Source: Elgaria multicarinata webbii
Lineage: Eukaryota; Chordata; Lepidosauria; Squamata; Anguidae
Length of the DNA stretch: 64,000 bases
Reading direction: 5' to 3'
Assembly: GCF_023053635.1 (NCBI RefSeq)
Contig: NC_086183.1
Location: 1,557,501 to 1,621,500 of the forward strand
The notes below the pieces were generated by a model that was given only the letters and a program-made list of their open reading frames with translations, searched no databases and was not told where the DNA came from. The first letter of the stretch is position 1. Each line of letters begins with the position of its first letter. Positions 20,800-43,900 of the stretch are shown here, piece after piece. The position numbers and the translations under genes were made by a program.

Positions 20800-23560
20800 T
20801 TTATTGGGTGTCAGTGAACTGAAATGGACTGGAATGGGCCACTTCACATCAGATCACCACCAGATCTACTACTGTGGACAAGAGGTTCACAGAAGAAACA
20901 GAGTAGCCTTCATAATTAATAATAAAGTGGCTAAAGCAGTGCTTGGATACAATCCAAAAAATGATAGAATGATCTCAATTCAAATTCAGGGTAAGCCATT
21001 TAACATCACAGTGATCCAAATATATGCTCCAACCACAGATGCTGAAGAAGCAGAAGTAGATCAGTTCTATGAGGATCTGCAGCACCTACTGGATAATACA
21101 CCAAAAAAGAGATGTTATTTTCATTACAGGAGACTGGAACGCTAAGGTGGGCAGTCAAATGACATCCAGAATTACAGGTAAGCATGGTCTAGGAGAACAA
21201 AATGAAGCGGGACATAGGCTGATAGAATTCTGCCAGGACAACTCACTGTGCATAACAAACACTCTCTTCCAACAACCGAAAAGACGGCTTTATACATGGA
21301 CTTCACCAGATGGCCGACACCGAAATCAGATTGACTACATCCTTTGCAGCCAAAGGTGGCGGACATCTATACAGACAGTAAAAACAAGACCTGGAGCTGA
21401 CTGTAGTTCAGATCACGAACTTCTTATTGCACAATTTAGAATCAAACTAAAGAGAATAGGGAAGACCCACAGATCAGTTAGATATGAGCTCACTAATATT
21501 CCTAAAAAATATGCAGTGGAAGTGAAGAATAGATTTAAGGGACTAGATTTAGTAGATAGGGTCCCGGAAGAACTATGGACAGAAGTTCGCAACATTGTCC
21601 AAGAGGTGGCAACAAAAAACGTGCCAAAGAAAAAGAAAACCAAGAAGGCAAGATGGCTGTCTGCTGAGACACTGGAAGTAGCCCAAGAAAGAAGGAAAGC
21701 AAAAGGCAACAGTGATAGGGGGAGATATGCCCAATTAAATGCAAAATTCCAGAGGTTAGCCAGAAGAGATAAGGAATTATTTTTAAACAAACAATGTGCG
21801 GAAGTGGAAGAAGACAATAGAATAGGAAGGACAAGAGACCTCTTCCAGAAAATTAGAAACATCGGAGGTAAATTCCAGGCAAAAGTGGGTATGATCAAAA
21901 ACAAAGATGGAAAGGACTTAACAGAAACAGAAGAGATCAAGAAAAGGTGGCAAGAATATACGGAAGATCTGTATAGGAAGGATAATAATATCGGGGATAG
22001 CTCAGACGGTGTGGTCAGTGAGTTAGAGCCAGACATCCTGAAGAGTGAGGTTGAATGGGCCTTAAGAAACATTGCTAATAACAAGGCAGCAGGAGACGAC
22101 GGTATCCCAGCTGAACTGCTTAAAATTTTGCAAGATGATGCTGTCAAGGTGATGCATGCCATATGCCAGCAAATTTGGAAAACACAAGAATGGCCATCAG
22201 ACTGGAAAAAATCAATTTATATCCCCATACTAAAAAAGGGAAACACTAAAGAATGTTCAAACTATCGGACAGTGGCACTTATTTCACACGCCAGCAAGGT
22301 AATGCTCAAGATCCTGCAAGGTAGACTCCAGCAATTCATGGAGCAAGAATTGCCAGATGTACAAGCTGGGTTTAGAAAAGGCAGAGGAACTAAGAGACCA
22401 AATTGCCAATATCCGCTGGATAATGGAGAAAGCTAGGGAGTTCCAGAAAAACATCTATTTCTGTTTTATTGACTATTCTAAAGCCTTTGACTGTGTGGAT
22501 CATAACAAACTGTGGCAAGTTCTTGGTGGTATGGGGATACCAAATCATCTTGTCTGCCTCCTGAGGAATCTGTATAACGAACAAGTAGCAACGGTAAGAA
22601 CAGACCACGGAACAACGGACTGGTTTAAGATTGGGAAAGGAGTACGGCAGGGTTGTATACTCTCACCTTACCTATTCAACTTGTATGCAGAACACGTCAT
22701 GCGTCGTGCTGGGCTTGACGAATCCAAGGCTGGAGTTAAAATTGCAGGAAGAAACATTAACAATCTCAGATATGCAGATGACACCACTTTGATGGCTGAA
22801 AGCGAGGAGGAGCTGAGGAGCCTTATGACAAAGGTGAAAGAAGAAAGTGCAAAAGCTGGGTTGCAGTTAAACCTCAAAAAAACCAAGATTATGGCAACCA
22901 GCTTGATTGATAACTGGCAAATAGAGGGAAAAAATGTGGAGGCAGTGACAGACTTTGTATTTCTGGGCGCAAAGATTACTGCAGACGCTGGTTGCAGCCA
23001 GGAAATCAGAAGACGTTTACTTCTTGGGAGGAGAGCAATGACAAATCTTGATAAAATAGTTAAGAGCAGAGACACCACACTGACAACAAAGGTCCGCATA
23101 GTTAAAGCAATGGTATTCCCCGTAGTAACCTATGGCTGCGAGAGCTGGACCATAAGGAAGGCTGAGCGAAGGAAGCTAGATGCTTTTGAACTGTGGTGTT
23201 GGAGGAAAATTCTGAGAGTGCCGTGGACTGCAAGAAGATCAAACCAGTCCATACTCCGGGAAATAAAGCCAGACTACTCACTTGAGGGAATGGTATTAAA
23301 GGCAAAACTGAAGTACTTTGGCCACATAATGAGAAGACAGGATACCCTGGAGAAGAGGCTGATGCTAGGGAAAGTGGAAGGCAAAAGGAAGAGAGGCCGA
23401 CCAAGGGCAAGATGGATGGATGATATTCTGGAGGTGACAGACTTGACCTTGGGGAAGCTGGGGGTGGCGACAGCCGACAGAAAGCTCTGGCGTGGGCTGG
23501 TCCATGAAGTCACGAAGAGTCGGAAACGACTGAACGAATAAACAACAACAACAATGCTCC
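20800..23560 (+). mobile_element. BovB (RTE) LINE, 5'-truncated
   Basis: The coding part reads in three overlapping frames (20804-21145, 21069-22436, 22357-23541), so there are two frameshifts, near 21120 and 22400. The endonuclease starts mid-domain at ELKWTGMGHF and continues through ITVIQIYAPTTDAEEAEVDQ, TGDWNAKVGS and SSDHELL. The reverse transcriptase shows DYSKAFDCVDHNKLW, GVRQGCILSPYLFNLYAEHV and the catalytic YADDT. The end VHEVTKSRKRLNE and the 3' sequence ATGAAGTCACGAAGAGTCGG are hallmarks of BovB, a family typical of squamates and shared with ruminants by horizontal transfer. It ends in (CAA)n. Confidence 0.93.
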
Positions 23561-23689
23561 CTAGAACAGCACAGCTCCCTTCATGGGAAGGTTGTCCCTG
23601 CCACACTAGAAAGAAGCTGGTATATCTTCTAGAATTAGAGATGTGAAGGGCCAAACAAAAATAAAAAATGGAAACATTTGGGAGGAAAG

Positions 23690-23828
23690 ATGGATGGATG
23701 ATATTCTGGAGGTGACAGACTTGACCTTGGGGGAGCTAGGGGTGACAACGGCCGACAGAAAGCTCTGGCGTGGGCTGGTCCATGAAGTCACGAAGAGTCG
23801 GAAACGACTGAACGAATAAACAACAAAC
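23690..23828 (+). mobile_element. Second BovB 3' end
   Basis: Repeats the last ~135 bases of BovB (from GGATGGATGATATTCTGGAG to GAATAAACAACAAA) about 130 bases after the first copy, same strand, with a few differences. Either a separate truncated insertion or a local duplication. Confidence 0.9.
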
Positions 23829-23965
23829 AGTCTTTATCAGTGCTAAGCAAGAGTAGAGTCCAGCAGATCCCTGCCCAACATGCCACTAGTCTTGAGAGTT
23901 GAGCCAGCGTTCATATAGATAACTCTGGCCTTCCTCACATTTCCCCCTTATCTTCGGGATGCTTT

Positions 23966-33645
<9,680 letters not shown>

Positions 33646-34416
33646 GGCGACCGACCCGACCATAGAGTTCAGAAAGTACAGCATGAACTTCCGCTACCAA
33701 ACAGAAGTTCGCCATCGGCTCTGACATGAGGTGCCACTCTACCCAGGCATCTCTCTGCCCCAAACCCTCTTTTCTGGTCTCTATGGTCTGTCTACGCCTG
33801 GCCCTGGGAATGACATCTGGGGTAGGGCGGGATTATCATCATCATTTCCTGTCTCTCTGCTCCTCAAGGGGCTCAGACATTTACATCTCCTTTATACTTC
33901 CGGTCCTCTATGAGAACTTATAAAGGAGATGCGAATCCGCCCCGCACTTCCGGCCTAAAACGGAGCGGCTTCTCATAATCTAGTTTCCAAAGTAGAGAGG
34001 ATTTTAAACCATAGATGCTGAACCGCTAGAACGGGTGGGCAACTTCTGGTCCTCCAGTTTTTTGTTTGACCTACAACTCCCATCATCCCTCACCATTAGC
34101 TATGCTGGCTAAGGGGCTGATGGGAGTTGTAGGCAAAACCCAGCACCCCTCAGAGTATCAGGGCTAGTGCCGGCTTCCTATTCTACAGGGCGCTCCGGCC
34201 GGATGGTGCCCCCTCGGCTTGGGTTTTCCCATCTTCTCTCGTAGTGCGACCCCCCCTGCCCCGCATGCGAGCCGGAAGTGAACCCCTCGGAGTCGCTCTC
34301 CCCATACCTATCTCTATGAGCACCTCGCTTCCTTCCGGTCGGATCCCGGAAGTGAATCCTCCCCTTCTTTGGCTCGTGCTGCTGTTGCTGCTGTCGGCCT
34401 TTTCCCTGCCGCAGCC
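33646..34416. promoter_or_regulatory. Divergent promoter of TMEM234 and EIF3I
   Basis: The two start codons are 771 bases apart on opposite strands. ETS/GABP-type sites CCGGAAGT or ACTTCCGG occur at 33896-33903, 33946-33953, 34272-34279 and 34346-34353, with CTTCCGG at 34332-34338. An NRF-1-like CCGCATGCGAG lies at 34261-34271. No TATA box is evident near either start. Such GC-rich ETS/NRF-1 promoters are typical of bidirectional housekeeping pairs. The pyrimidine-rich CCTTTTCCCTGCC just before the EIF3I ATG could be a TOP-type transcription start. A foldback MITE (34043-34140) separates two ETS clusters. Confidence 0.75.
34043..34140. mobile_element. Foldback MITE in the shared promoter
   Basis: TACAACTCCCATCA near the left and TGATGGGAGTTGTA near the right form an inverted repeat around AGCTATGCTGGCTAAG. 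Same family as 54835-54975 and 55070-55200. Confidence 0.75.
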
Positions 34417-37400
34417 ATGGTGAGTTCCTCGTTCCCTCCTCCTCCTCGTCTCTTAATGAATGTCTTGTTTCTATCTAGCTGTTCGTTTGCACGTCTACGC
34501 ATGTACGTGTTTATGTATCCGCGTGAAATAGATGTACGTGTATGTCTATCGACCACACGCACGTATATTACAAGCAGTTGGGATTAAATGACTTCATATA
34601 GGATCCCTCTGGCTGCTGTGCAACATTACCTTCGAAAATGCTTTGGGTGGCTAAAAAAGTTTTGAACCCATAATAGTCATCATTCCTTTATTAGGACGAA
34701 TCAAAATGTCACAAAACTGTGAGACAGGATGATCCATATCATAGTAAATGTGAAGCGCAGAAGATATAAAATAGTCATAAAAGCTCCTAGCATTCAGGCT
34801 GCAAGCCTAATCACGTTTCCTTGGGAGTAAGTAAGGGGTCTGGAAACGAAGCCCTCTGAGGAGAGACTGGAAGAACTGGGCATGTTTAGCCTGGAGGAGA
34901 GAAGATGGAGGGGAGACATGAGAGCACTCTTCAAATACTTAAAAGGTTGTCACACAGAGGAGGGCCAGGATCTCTTCTCGATCCTCCCAGAGTGCAGGAC
35001 ACGGAATAACGGGCTCAAGTTAAAGGAAGCCAGATTCCAGCTGGACATCAGGAAAAACTTCCTGACTGTTAGAGCAGTACGGCAATGGAACCAGTTACCT
35101 AGGGAGGTTGTGGGCTCTCCCACACTAGAGGCCTTCAAGAGGCAGCTGGATGACCATCTGTCAGGGTGCTTTAGGGTGGATTCCTGCATTGAGCAGGGGG
35201 TTGGACTCGATGGCCTTCCAACTCTGCTATTCTGATTCTATGATTCTAAGTCCCTTTGAGTAAAGATGCATAGACTTGCATTGTTAATCTCATCTGCAGA
35301 TTTCTCACCCATTCAAAGCCTGATGAGGTGTGTAGCTGTTCCCTCCCTCCGTCTCAATAAATCTGGATTGTCCTTTCTCCCCATTTACTCCCAGGTTTGG
35401 TTCCCTTTTCCAGAAACTGTCACACTCCAAATCCAGTTTACCCATTTGATACATTCATATTCTCCCCCACTCCTAAACGCAGATAGATTCCTATCCCAGA
35501 AATCCCTACTACCTGTGTTGGGTTGTCTCCCTTGCTCAATAGAATTAAAAAGTGCCAATATTCTGCATGCTACCTCTACGAGGACTTGCAGAGATAGGGT
35601 GGGGGCTTGCAATACCATTGAAAGTACAGTATCTTCTCCTCTTCATGCTTGCCAAACTGGAATAATAGAATTGTGGGGTTGGATAATCTAGTCCAGCCCT
35701 CTGCAATGTGCAGGAAAACCAATTAAACTATTCATGAGAGGTGGCTGTCCAGCCTCTTAAAAACCTCCACAGATGGAGAACCCATGACTTCTGTAGGTAG
35801 ATTATTCTACTGTTATAAAGATCTTACTGTCAGGAACTTTTTTCCTTATATTTAACTGAAATCTAAGTAGCTGTAACATATGCCCATTTTTTCGAGTCCT
35901 AATTTCTGTGGCCATGGAAAATAGTTCTTGCCCATCCTCCCTGTGGCACCCTTTTATGTACCTGAACACAGCTAACATGTCTCACCTCAGTCTCATTTTC
36001 AGTCTGGAGAACAGAAAAGTGAAATCACCTTACCCTAGAGAACTGATGTCGTCTTCACATTTTATCTTGCTCTACAGTAAAAAAGAAGAGAGCTGGAACG
36101 TAATCTTCCACATCTCTTACAGTCCATATTCTACTTTGGTTTGCCTCCACAAATTCTTTCTGTCATTCATCCACAGCCAGAATCACAATCGCTAGTTCAA
36201 AATTCTCCGCCCCATTACTTTTATCTATTTCCCCCACAACCGCCACAGTTAACTGTCCCAAAAACCCTAGTGCAAAATTGCAGACTTCATCCTTGCAAAC
36301 TAAATAGATTATAATTATTTGTACTATAAGTGACTTGATCTACAGTTTAACGTTCACTGCAACAACAAAAGAATGTGTAATCTTTAAAAATCCATTTCTT
36401 CACAGAAACCTATCCTGTTGCAAGGCCACGAGAGGTCAATTACTCAGATCAAATATAACAGGGAAGGAGACCTCCTGTTTACAGTAGCCAAAGATCCGGT
36501 ATGTTTTCCTTGAGCCTTTGTCTTTTTCTTCACTTTTCTGCTTTCAACCCAAAGAGGCACATTCTTGGTGTCTTTAGAAAAATCAGTAGGAACTGAAGGG
36601 GGAAAATGGGTATAGATTACAGCTAGAAGCACCTGTAGTGAATTGCTTCCTTTGCAAAGCTCTGTACCTGCCTCCTTTTCTTTCCAGGAAAGTGAAGACC
36701 TGACTTTGTAATCCACATGATCAGTTAGTGTCATAATGCACTGTACACGTGGTTGTACTTGAAAGAGTTTCAGAAGTTCTTGCTGGTGAAGAAGGTTGCT
36801 CCTTATAATGTCATGGAAATTTAGCTGAAGCCGAGATGAAACAGAGTCCAGGCAGGTAGCTTAATTCAGAAAGCTACACATGTAGGAGAAAAGCTAAGTT
36901 CCCAGCAAACTGGAAACTAGCCATCTGCCAGCTATGACACGTTAGAATATCTTTATACCCAGCCTTCTCCCTTTGTCCCTCCCTCTCCCCATCAGCAGAA
37001 TTCATTCTAGCATAGTCACAAACTAAACTAGTTAAAAGAAACAATTTGCTCTTAGAAGCCACAATCATAACTGGCACCAATCTCCTGTTCTAACCCTTTC
37101 TGATAAGGGCTAATGAAGGACATAACAGAAAGCGGTGAATTGCCTTGTAAGCAACATCTGAATGCTTAGGCAAGGAGAGGACAAACCCTTCCAGCCTTCA
37201 TGATAGCTGTCCTAGTTCAAGAGTGTGAAGTTTCTGTGATTGCTGAACTTTGGCATTTTGGCAGGAAGGGGAAGGAGGGGGGTGGCCTTGGGCATATTTG
37301 GCCAATATCATATTTTATTGATCCAGAAGTGAGAGTTGTCGATGGTTATGTTTCATGTTCTGCTTGTGCACTTTCAGGGAAAACTGGTACTTGGAATCTT

Positions 37401-40400
37401 TAAATTTCATTGACAATAGGGTGGGGGAACTGAGAAGTCATCCAGCCCGTGTAGCAGCAGCTACACGTTTGACTTAGATGCAGGTGTTGACTTATTAAGC
37501 TCTTTGTGGCCTGGGGCTTGTACATCTCAATGAACGTGGCTCCCTGTCCAGACCTATTAACAGCTGCTTGCTGGTAATCCTCTCCTTACAAGAAATCAGA
37601 ACTCTTGTGGGACTTTGGCTGAAGTGACCTAGAGTTTGTGAAACGTGCTCTAGGGTGTCTAGAAATGCCCATCTGTGAAGGCTGTCAGGAAAATATACAA
37701 AGCATTTGATTCAGCTGGCATTTCAGAGAATTTAAGTGTTATTTTATTTATTATTTATTTAATTTCTATACCGGCCAATAGCCGAAGCTGACTGGGTGGT
37801 TCACAAAAAAATCTTTCTGTTGCCTGTGGGAAATTGCTAGGATATATGTGGATTGGTAGAATAGTGTATATGCCGGTTATGTTTGAGTTTTGGAAGTGTG
37901 CCTAAACATTAATGTACTGGTTTTAAAGTCTTTCTAAATTTTTAAAGAAAGATACTAATTTCATAGTCACCAAGGAAAACATGCGCCCCTTTAATGGAAA
38001 GTGGGTTTCTGGTTTCTAGTAAACTAGATAAGCAGGTTGTTCACAATGTTTTCCGTTCACTCAGAGCTCAATGAGATCTTATTTGTCTCTGATTTGCCCC
38101 AGTGTATTATATACTCAAGTTCAGCTTGGTTTATCTTGGCTATAAACCATTAAGTAATCAGTAAGTGGGCCCAAATCAGCCAAAGAATGGTATTTGTGCT
38201 CTTGTCTTCCTCTTCTGAATTGTGTGGCCTGATCTATTGATTCTTCTTTTCCCAGATCGTTAACGTTTGGTACTCTGTCAACGGGGAGAGACTCGGCACA
38301 TACAATGGACACACCGGTGCTGTCTGGTGTGTCGACGCTGACTGTATCCTCTGAGAAATCAGTGTATTGGGATAAGTTTTTCCAAGTATAAAGCTGAGAT
38401 GCTCTTTTAATGTTAGGAGACTGTGCAGCTGGAGAGGATAGTTCCAGCCATCAGCAAGTGGTAGCTGAAACCCACTTTAATGCAGATGCTGTTTGGACTA
38501 ATTTAGAAAGCAGTCCTACTATAGTCCCCTGATCCCTGTGGAGAGAACCATACTGGCTGCCTCCCCAAAGTTGGAAACTCAACCTCAGAGATGGGGGAAA
38601 GGGGACGTTCCAGTGGATGGGAGGAGATGGGAGAGGCCAGGGTATGACTTATCCTGAGCCTCTTCCACCTTCCTTCCCTTTCCAAAGCACCCTTGCTAGA
38701 CGAGCTAAAAAGCCCGTCTAGTGAAATATGCAGAGGAGGAGGAGGAGGAGGAAGGGGAAGCTGGGCTTACCTCCGCTGCTCCTCCCACCCTGCGTGGGAT
38801 GATCAGGCGCCTCCGAGTTCCACTCACTGAGAGCGCAATCGGTAGGGTTTGTCCTCTTTGTGGGTTCTGCTTTGAGTAACCATCAGTAACAGCAAAATCT
38901 CAGGAAGGTGCCCAGCACTTTGTTTAATATCCAGTTGCCTAATTAATCATAATTAGTGAACCGCCCAGAGAGCTCCAGCTATTGGGCGGTATAGAAATGT
39001 AATAAATAAATAAATGAGGTGAACTGAGAAGGTGGGGAGTGAGTACACATATCTGCATGACTGTGGATGTAAAGTCAATTGAACCATGTTCACAAGCAGA
39101 TGGCAAGGATAGTCCCATGGAACACCTGCACTTTTAAGAATGTGTATCAATTAAACTCTCCCTGCCCCCAGCCTCACTCCCATTCATATGGCAGATGTTT
39201 GGGGCCAGTCCAGGCACACAACAGCGGAAGGATCAGACACGCTGCTGCCATGTTTTGGAATTAGTTTTTGCAGCTATCCCACAGCTTGCATCCATCTCCT
39301 GCTGCAAGCTATGTTGGGATTCCTTGACTGCCTCCTTCAGGGGACACGCGGCGTGTGCTGACCGGCTCTGCAGACAACAGCTGCCGCCTCTGGGACTGTG
39401 AGACAGGTAAGATTTTGGGAACAAAGTGTCATGTTCTTGCCTGTTCCCTCTGGCATTCACACGTGCAGGCAAGCTGACACGAGACACTCACATCAGTAAG
39501 ACTTCTTTTATTGAGGAAATCACACGGTAGACAAGCTTAACGGTTACAGAGTCTCCGAAACACACTTAAAGCTGAACGATGGTTAGGAAGCTTTAGGCTC
39601 CTTTTTCTGAAATGATCCTTAAGGCAAACACTCAGAGGGGGGTGAGGTGAATAGGGTATGCCAGTAACCCCTTTGAGGTTCTCCAGACGCTGCATACGCT
39701 GGCTCCTCAAAGGAACGTGGCCAGTCTCCTAAAATGAAGTCCCAGGAAAGGCTGCTCTGAGCCACCAGAGCTGGGCAGAGAGATCTGACTTGCACTTGTC
39801 AGTCTCAGCCTACCACTACTGAGCTGACCCTGTTAGCACAACTTCAGGAAAGATTAAGCCTCAGGCCCAGGAGTCCCATCCTTCTGCTAAGGACCGGGAA
39901 CTCCTTGCCACCTGAGTCTGGGCACGAACACAGAATCCACAGCATATGCAAGTCCAAGTCTATGAAAAGCCTCACTACTTTTCTTAGATATCCAAAGTCC
40001 AAATAGCAAAGCGTCCATGTGCAGAGTGCTTTCAAAGTCCCAAGCGGAGATGGAATCCAAAGCAGGAAGGAAGTCAGGCGTTGTGTCGAGAGAGGAAACC
40101 TAGCCGAGCTTTTTCAGTTTTGCACCAGCCTTTAAGGCCTATTCAGAGTCACTTGACAGACTGGTCCTCTGACCTGTAAACCATGCCAAGAGGGCAGGAT
40201 GTTGCAACCCACTTCGAAGCGTGTCTCCCACCTTTTCCAAAACACTGTGAAGTTCCCAGAGAACCAGCAGCTTCAAGGCTGAAGCAAAGGAGTGAACCAG
40301 CTACTCCCATGGGAAGTGCTTGCAGGGAACATTTGACATTCTCAAAGCATTTCTTAATAAATCTAACCACTAGGTACAAGGCCTATACCTGACAAAGGTC

Positions 40401-40862
40401 TTTGGGGAGGTGGGTGGGGAGCAGTGAGGCCCTGTGAGTAGCGAGGCAGGAGGGGAGGTGCCACCCAGGGGGAAATAGAAGCCTGCACCACAAAACAGAG
40501 GATTTTGGAGGGTGGTGGCTGCCCCCCCTCGACTCTTTGGGAGAGGAAAAACGCAGAATATTGTGGCGGAGTCACCTTCCTGGAGGTTTGGGATTCTCTT
40601 GTGATGCTTTTAAGAAAATGTAATTGTTACACAGATATCTCATCCTTCCTCTAAGGAGCTGGGAGAAGCTTCTATATTGCTCTCAGGCAGCGTCCTCTCC
40701 AGGTAGTTGACAGGGCCAGATTTTGCTTCACTTCCATAGTAATACTGTATCATAAGAGCTCAGATGGTTTTTCTGGGCTCTGCTGTGACCCTTCTGTTGG
40801 GTCTTAAGCGTTATGGCCCTATAGAAAAGTGTAGGATGCGACTGGCAGGCAGGGAGGCTTTG

Positions 40863-40923
<61 letters not shown>

Positions 40924-43900
40924 GCAGTTGTTGTGCTTGACATTTTCCTACCGCTTATTATACAACTTCCCCCTCTTCCATGCACCGTTCTGCTGGGGAA
41001 CATTCCATATGAACCTGAGGCTTGCTGGAGGGTCAGTCCCTTTTGAACTCAGTTGAACATACCCCTGAGTGTATACATAGGGCTGAGCTGCAAGATTTGG
41101 GAGCAGTTCTTTGGAGATGAGAGAAACGCTGTAGCTCAGGGGCTTTGCATGCGTAAGGGGTCCGGCCCCCCAGTCGTCAGCACCCGAGTTCAAAGGGGCT
41201 CTCCGGCAATAGGGCCGGGAGAGTTCTTTCCCTCACTGCCTCTGCCTGAGAGCTTGCCAGAGAAGCCTGGGCTGAGGCAGTTGGGCCCAAGGGCTGGCGC
41301 AGGGCCCGGCAGTTCCTGACATTCACATGCACTGATTCTGTGTGTCATACCCTCCACGTAGGGAAGCAGCTTGCTCTGGTCAGCACCAACTCCGCTGTGC
41401 GAACCTGTGGCTTTGACTTTGGAGGGAATATCGTCATGTTCTCAACAGACAAGCAAATGGGCTACCAGTGTTTTGTGAGCTTCTTTGACCTCCGTGACCC
41501 CAGCCAGATCGGTAAGGGGCCTGGGTTGGCATGGGTGGCTCTGGCCTGCCTCTGCCCTGGGTTGGTTTGTCTGAGGTTCCCCTGTTTTCCCTTGTCTGCA
41601 GAGGACAACGAGCCGTACATGAAGATTCCCTGCAGCGAGTCCAAAATCACCAGTGCTGTTTGGGGCCCTCTTGGGGAATTCATCATCGCAGGGCATGAGA
41701 ACGGGGAGCTGAACCAGTTTAGCGCCAAGGTTAGTGTCGGCTCCTGGTGCTGCGCAGATGCCGAGAAGCAAACCCTGACTCTGCCACCTGTCCACGTTCA
41801 TGTTCCTTTCTGTGGGCTTCTTTCCACCCTCCACCCCCCAGTGTTTTTGCAGTTCTCATCTCCTTTACGCTCATAACAACCCTCTGAGCCAGTAAGTTAG
41901 GTAGAAAGGCGGAGTGATGCTCTCCCAAGGCCATCCTGTCAGCTTCATGGGTGACATTCTAACAGTGCTTTGATACCAGTTTCCCCCCCTATTGTTATTT
42001 TCAAATAAAACAGAACCAAAAGATAGAGTGGGGGGAAGGAAAACAGCGGCTCAGTTCAGACAACCGTCAACGCAGTGTGGAAACTCCACTCAATGGTTGA
42101 GTTTTTAGGGGGGCATTCCCCACACAACTTGTTCTAACTCCACCGTTGTGTGACTGTGGGCTTCCATGGAGTTGAGTAAAATCAGTCATGACGTTTGATT
42201 GAGAGTTCTTGTGCCCTCTCCTCTCCCAGTGGTATCCCATCAGCCGTTGCTGCAAGAAACCACAATCCAGGCGGTGCTCCTAGAGCGGCACCTGCCCCTC
42301 CACGCATTATTATTATTATTTATTATTTATTTATTTATTTATATAGCACTATCAATGTACATGGTGCTGTAAAGAGTAAAACAGTAAATAGCAAGACCCT
42401 GCCGCATAGGCTTACATTCTAATAAAATCATAGTAAAGCAATAAGGAGGGGAAGAGAATGCAAACAGGCACAGGGTAGGGTAAACAGGCACAGGGTAGGG
42501 TAAAACTAACAGTATAGAGTCCAAACAACATCAGGTTTTAAAAGCTTTAGGAAAAAGAAAAGTTTTTAGCTGAGCTTTAAAAGCTGCGATTGAACTTGTG
42601 GATCTCAGATGTTCTGGAAGAGCGTTCCAGGCATAAGGGGCAGCAGAAGAAAATGGATGAAGCTGAGCAAGGGAAGTAGAGACCCTTGGGCAGGTGAGAA
42701 ACATGGCATCAGAGGAGCGAAGAGCACAAGCGGGGCAATAGTGTGAGATGAGAGAGGAGAGATAGGAAGGAGCTAGACCATGAAAAGCTTTGAAGGTCAA
42801 CAGAAGAAGTTTATATTGGATTCTGAAGTGAATTGGAAGCCAATGAAGAGATTTCAGAAGTGGAGTAACATGATCAGAGCGGCGAGCCAAGAAGATGATC
42901 TTAGCGGCAGAGTGGTGGACTGAGACCAACAGACTGATGTGAGAAGAAGGAAGGCCAGAGAGAAGAAGGTTGCAGTAGTCCAACCGAGAAATAACCAGTG
43001 CATGAACAAGCGTCTTGGCAGAAGAGACAGACAGAAATGATCGAATCCTGGTAATATTATACAGTAAAAAAACGACAGGATTTAGCTACTGCCTCAATAT
43101 GAGGAATAAAGGAGAGCGAGGAATCAAATATAAAGCCAAGACTACGAGCTTCCTTGACTGGAGTAAAGCGTAACATTATTGACAGTAAGAGAGAATGAGA
43201 GATGAGGGGAAGGTTTAGGAGGAAAAACAAGCAATTCAGTCTTTGCCATATTGAGTTTCAAACGACGATGAAGCAGCCAAGCTGAGATATCTGAAAGACA
43301 TGTTGAGATACGATCGTGAACATCAGGAGAAAGTTCTGGAGATGAGAGATATAATTGTGTATCATTGGCATACAGATGATATTGGAGGCCGTGAGATTGA
43401 ATAAGATTACCCAAGGGCAACATGTATAAGGAAATCAACAATGTATAAGGAATACACCACACAACGGTTGTACAGGAATTATCTTCTGCACAGTGTAGAT
43501 ATTCAGTGTGGAGTGTTTTCCAAAGAAACTCCCCACCGTGGGGTGGCGTTTTCCTGCCAGACAACACATTTCTCAATGGTGGTGTAAAAACTCCACTGTG
43601 GAGTTCTAAAACCACCGTTGACTAACATAATGTAGCAAGAGTAATAAGATCTTCAGACCCTTGAATGGTGGTGAACGTTTTTACCTCCAAGCTTGAAATA
43701 TCAGTCTCTTTGCAACTGTAAGGGCTCTCAGTGTCCACTTTTGCTGTCATAGAAATATAGTTTAAAAGTGCATGTACATCTGCAATTATTTTATTTAATT
43801 TTTAAAAAACATTTCTTGGCTGCCTTTCAGGGCAGAAGCCTTCCCAAGGCGGCTTACAACAATTCATAAAAACAGTTTAAAACATTAAAAGCAATAAATA

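Noticed and set aside
21413-22162. 249-codon minus-strand frame.
   Set aside because: Shadow of the BovB coding strand.
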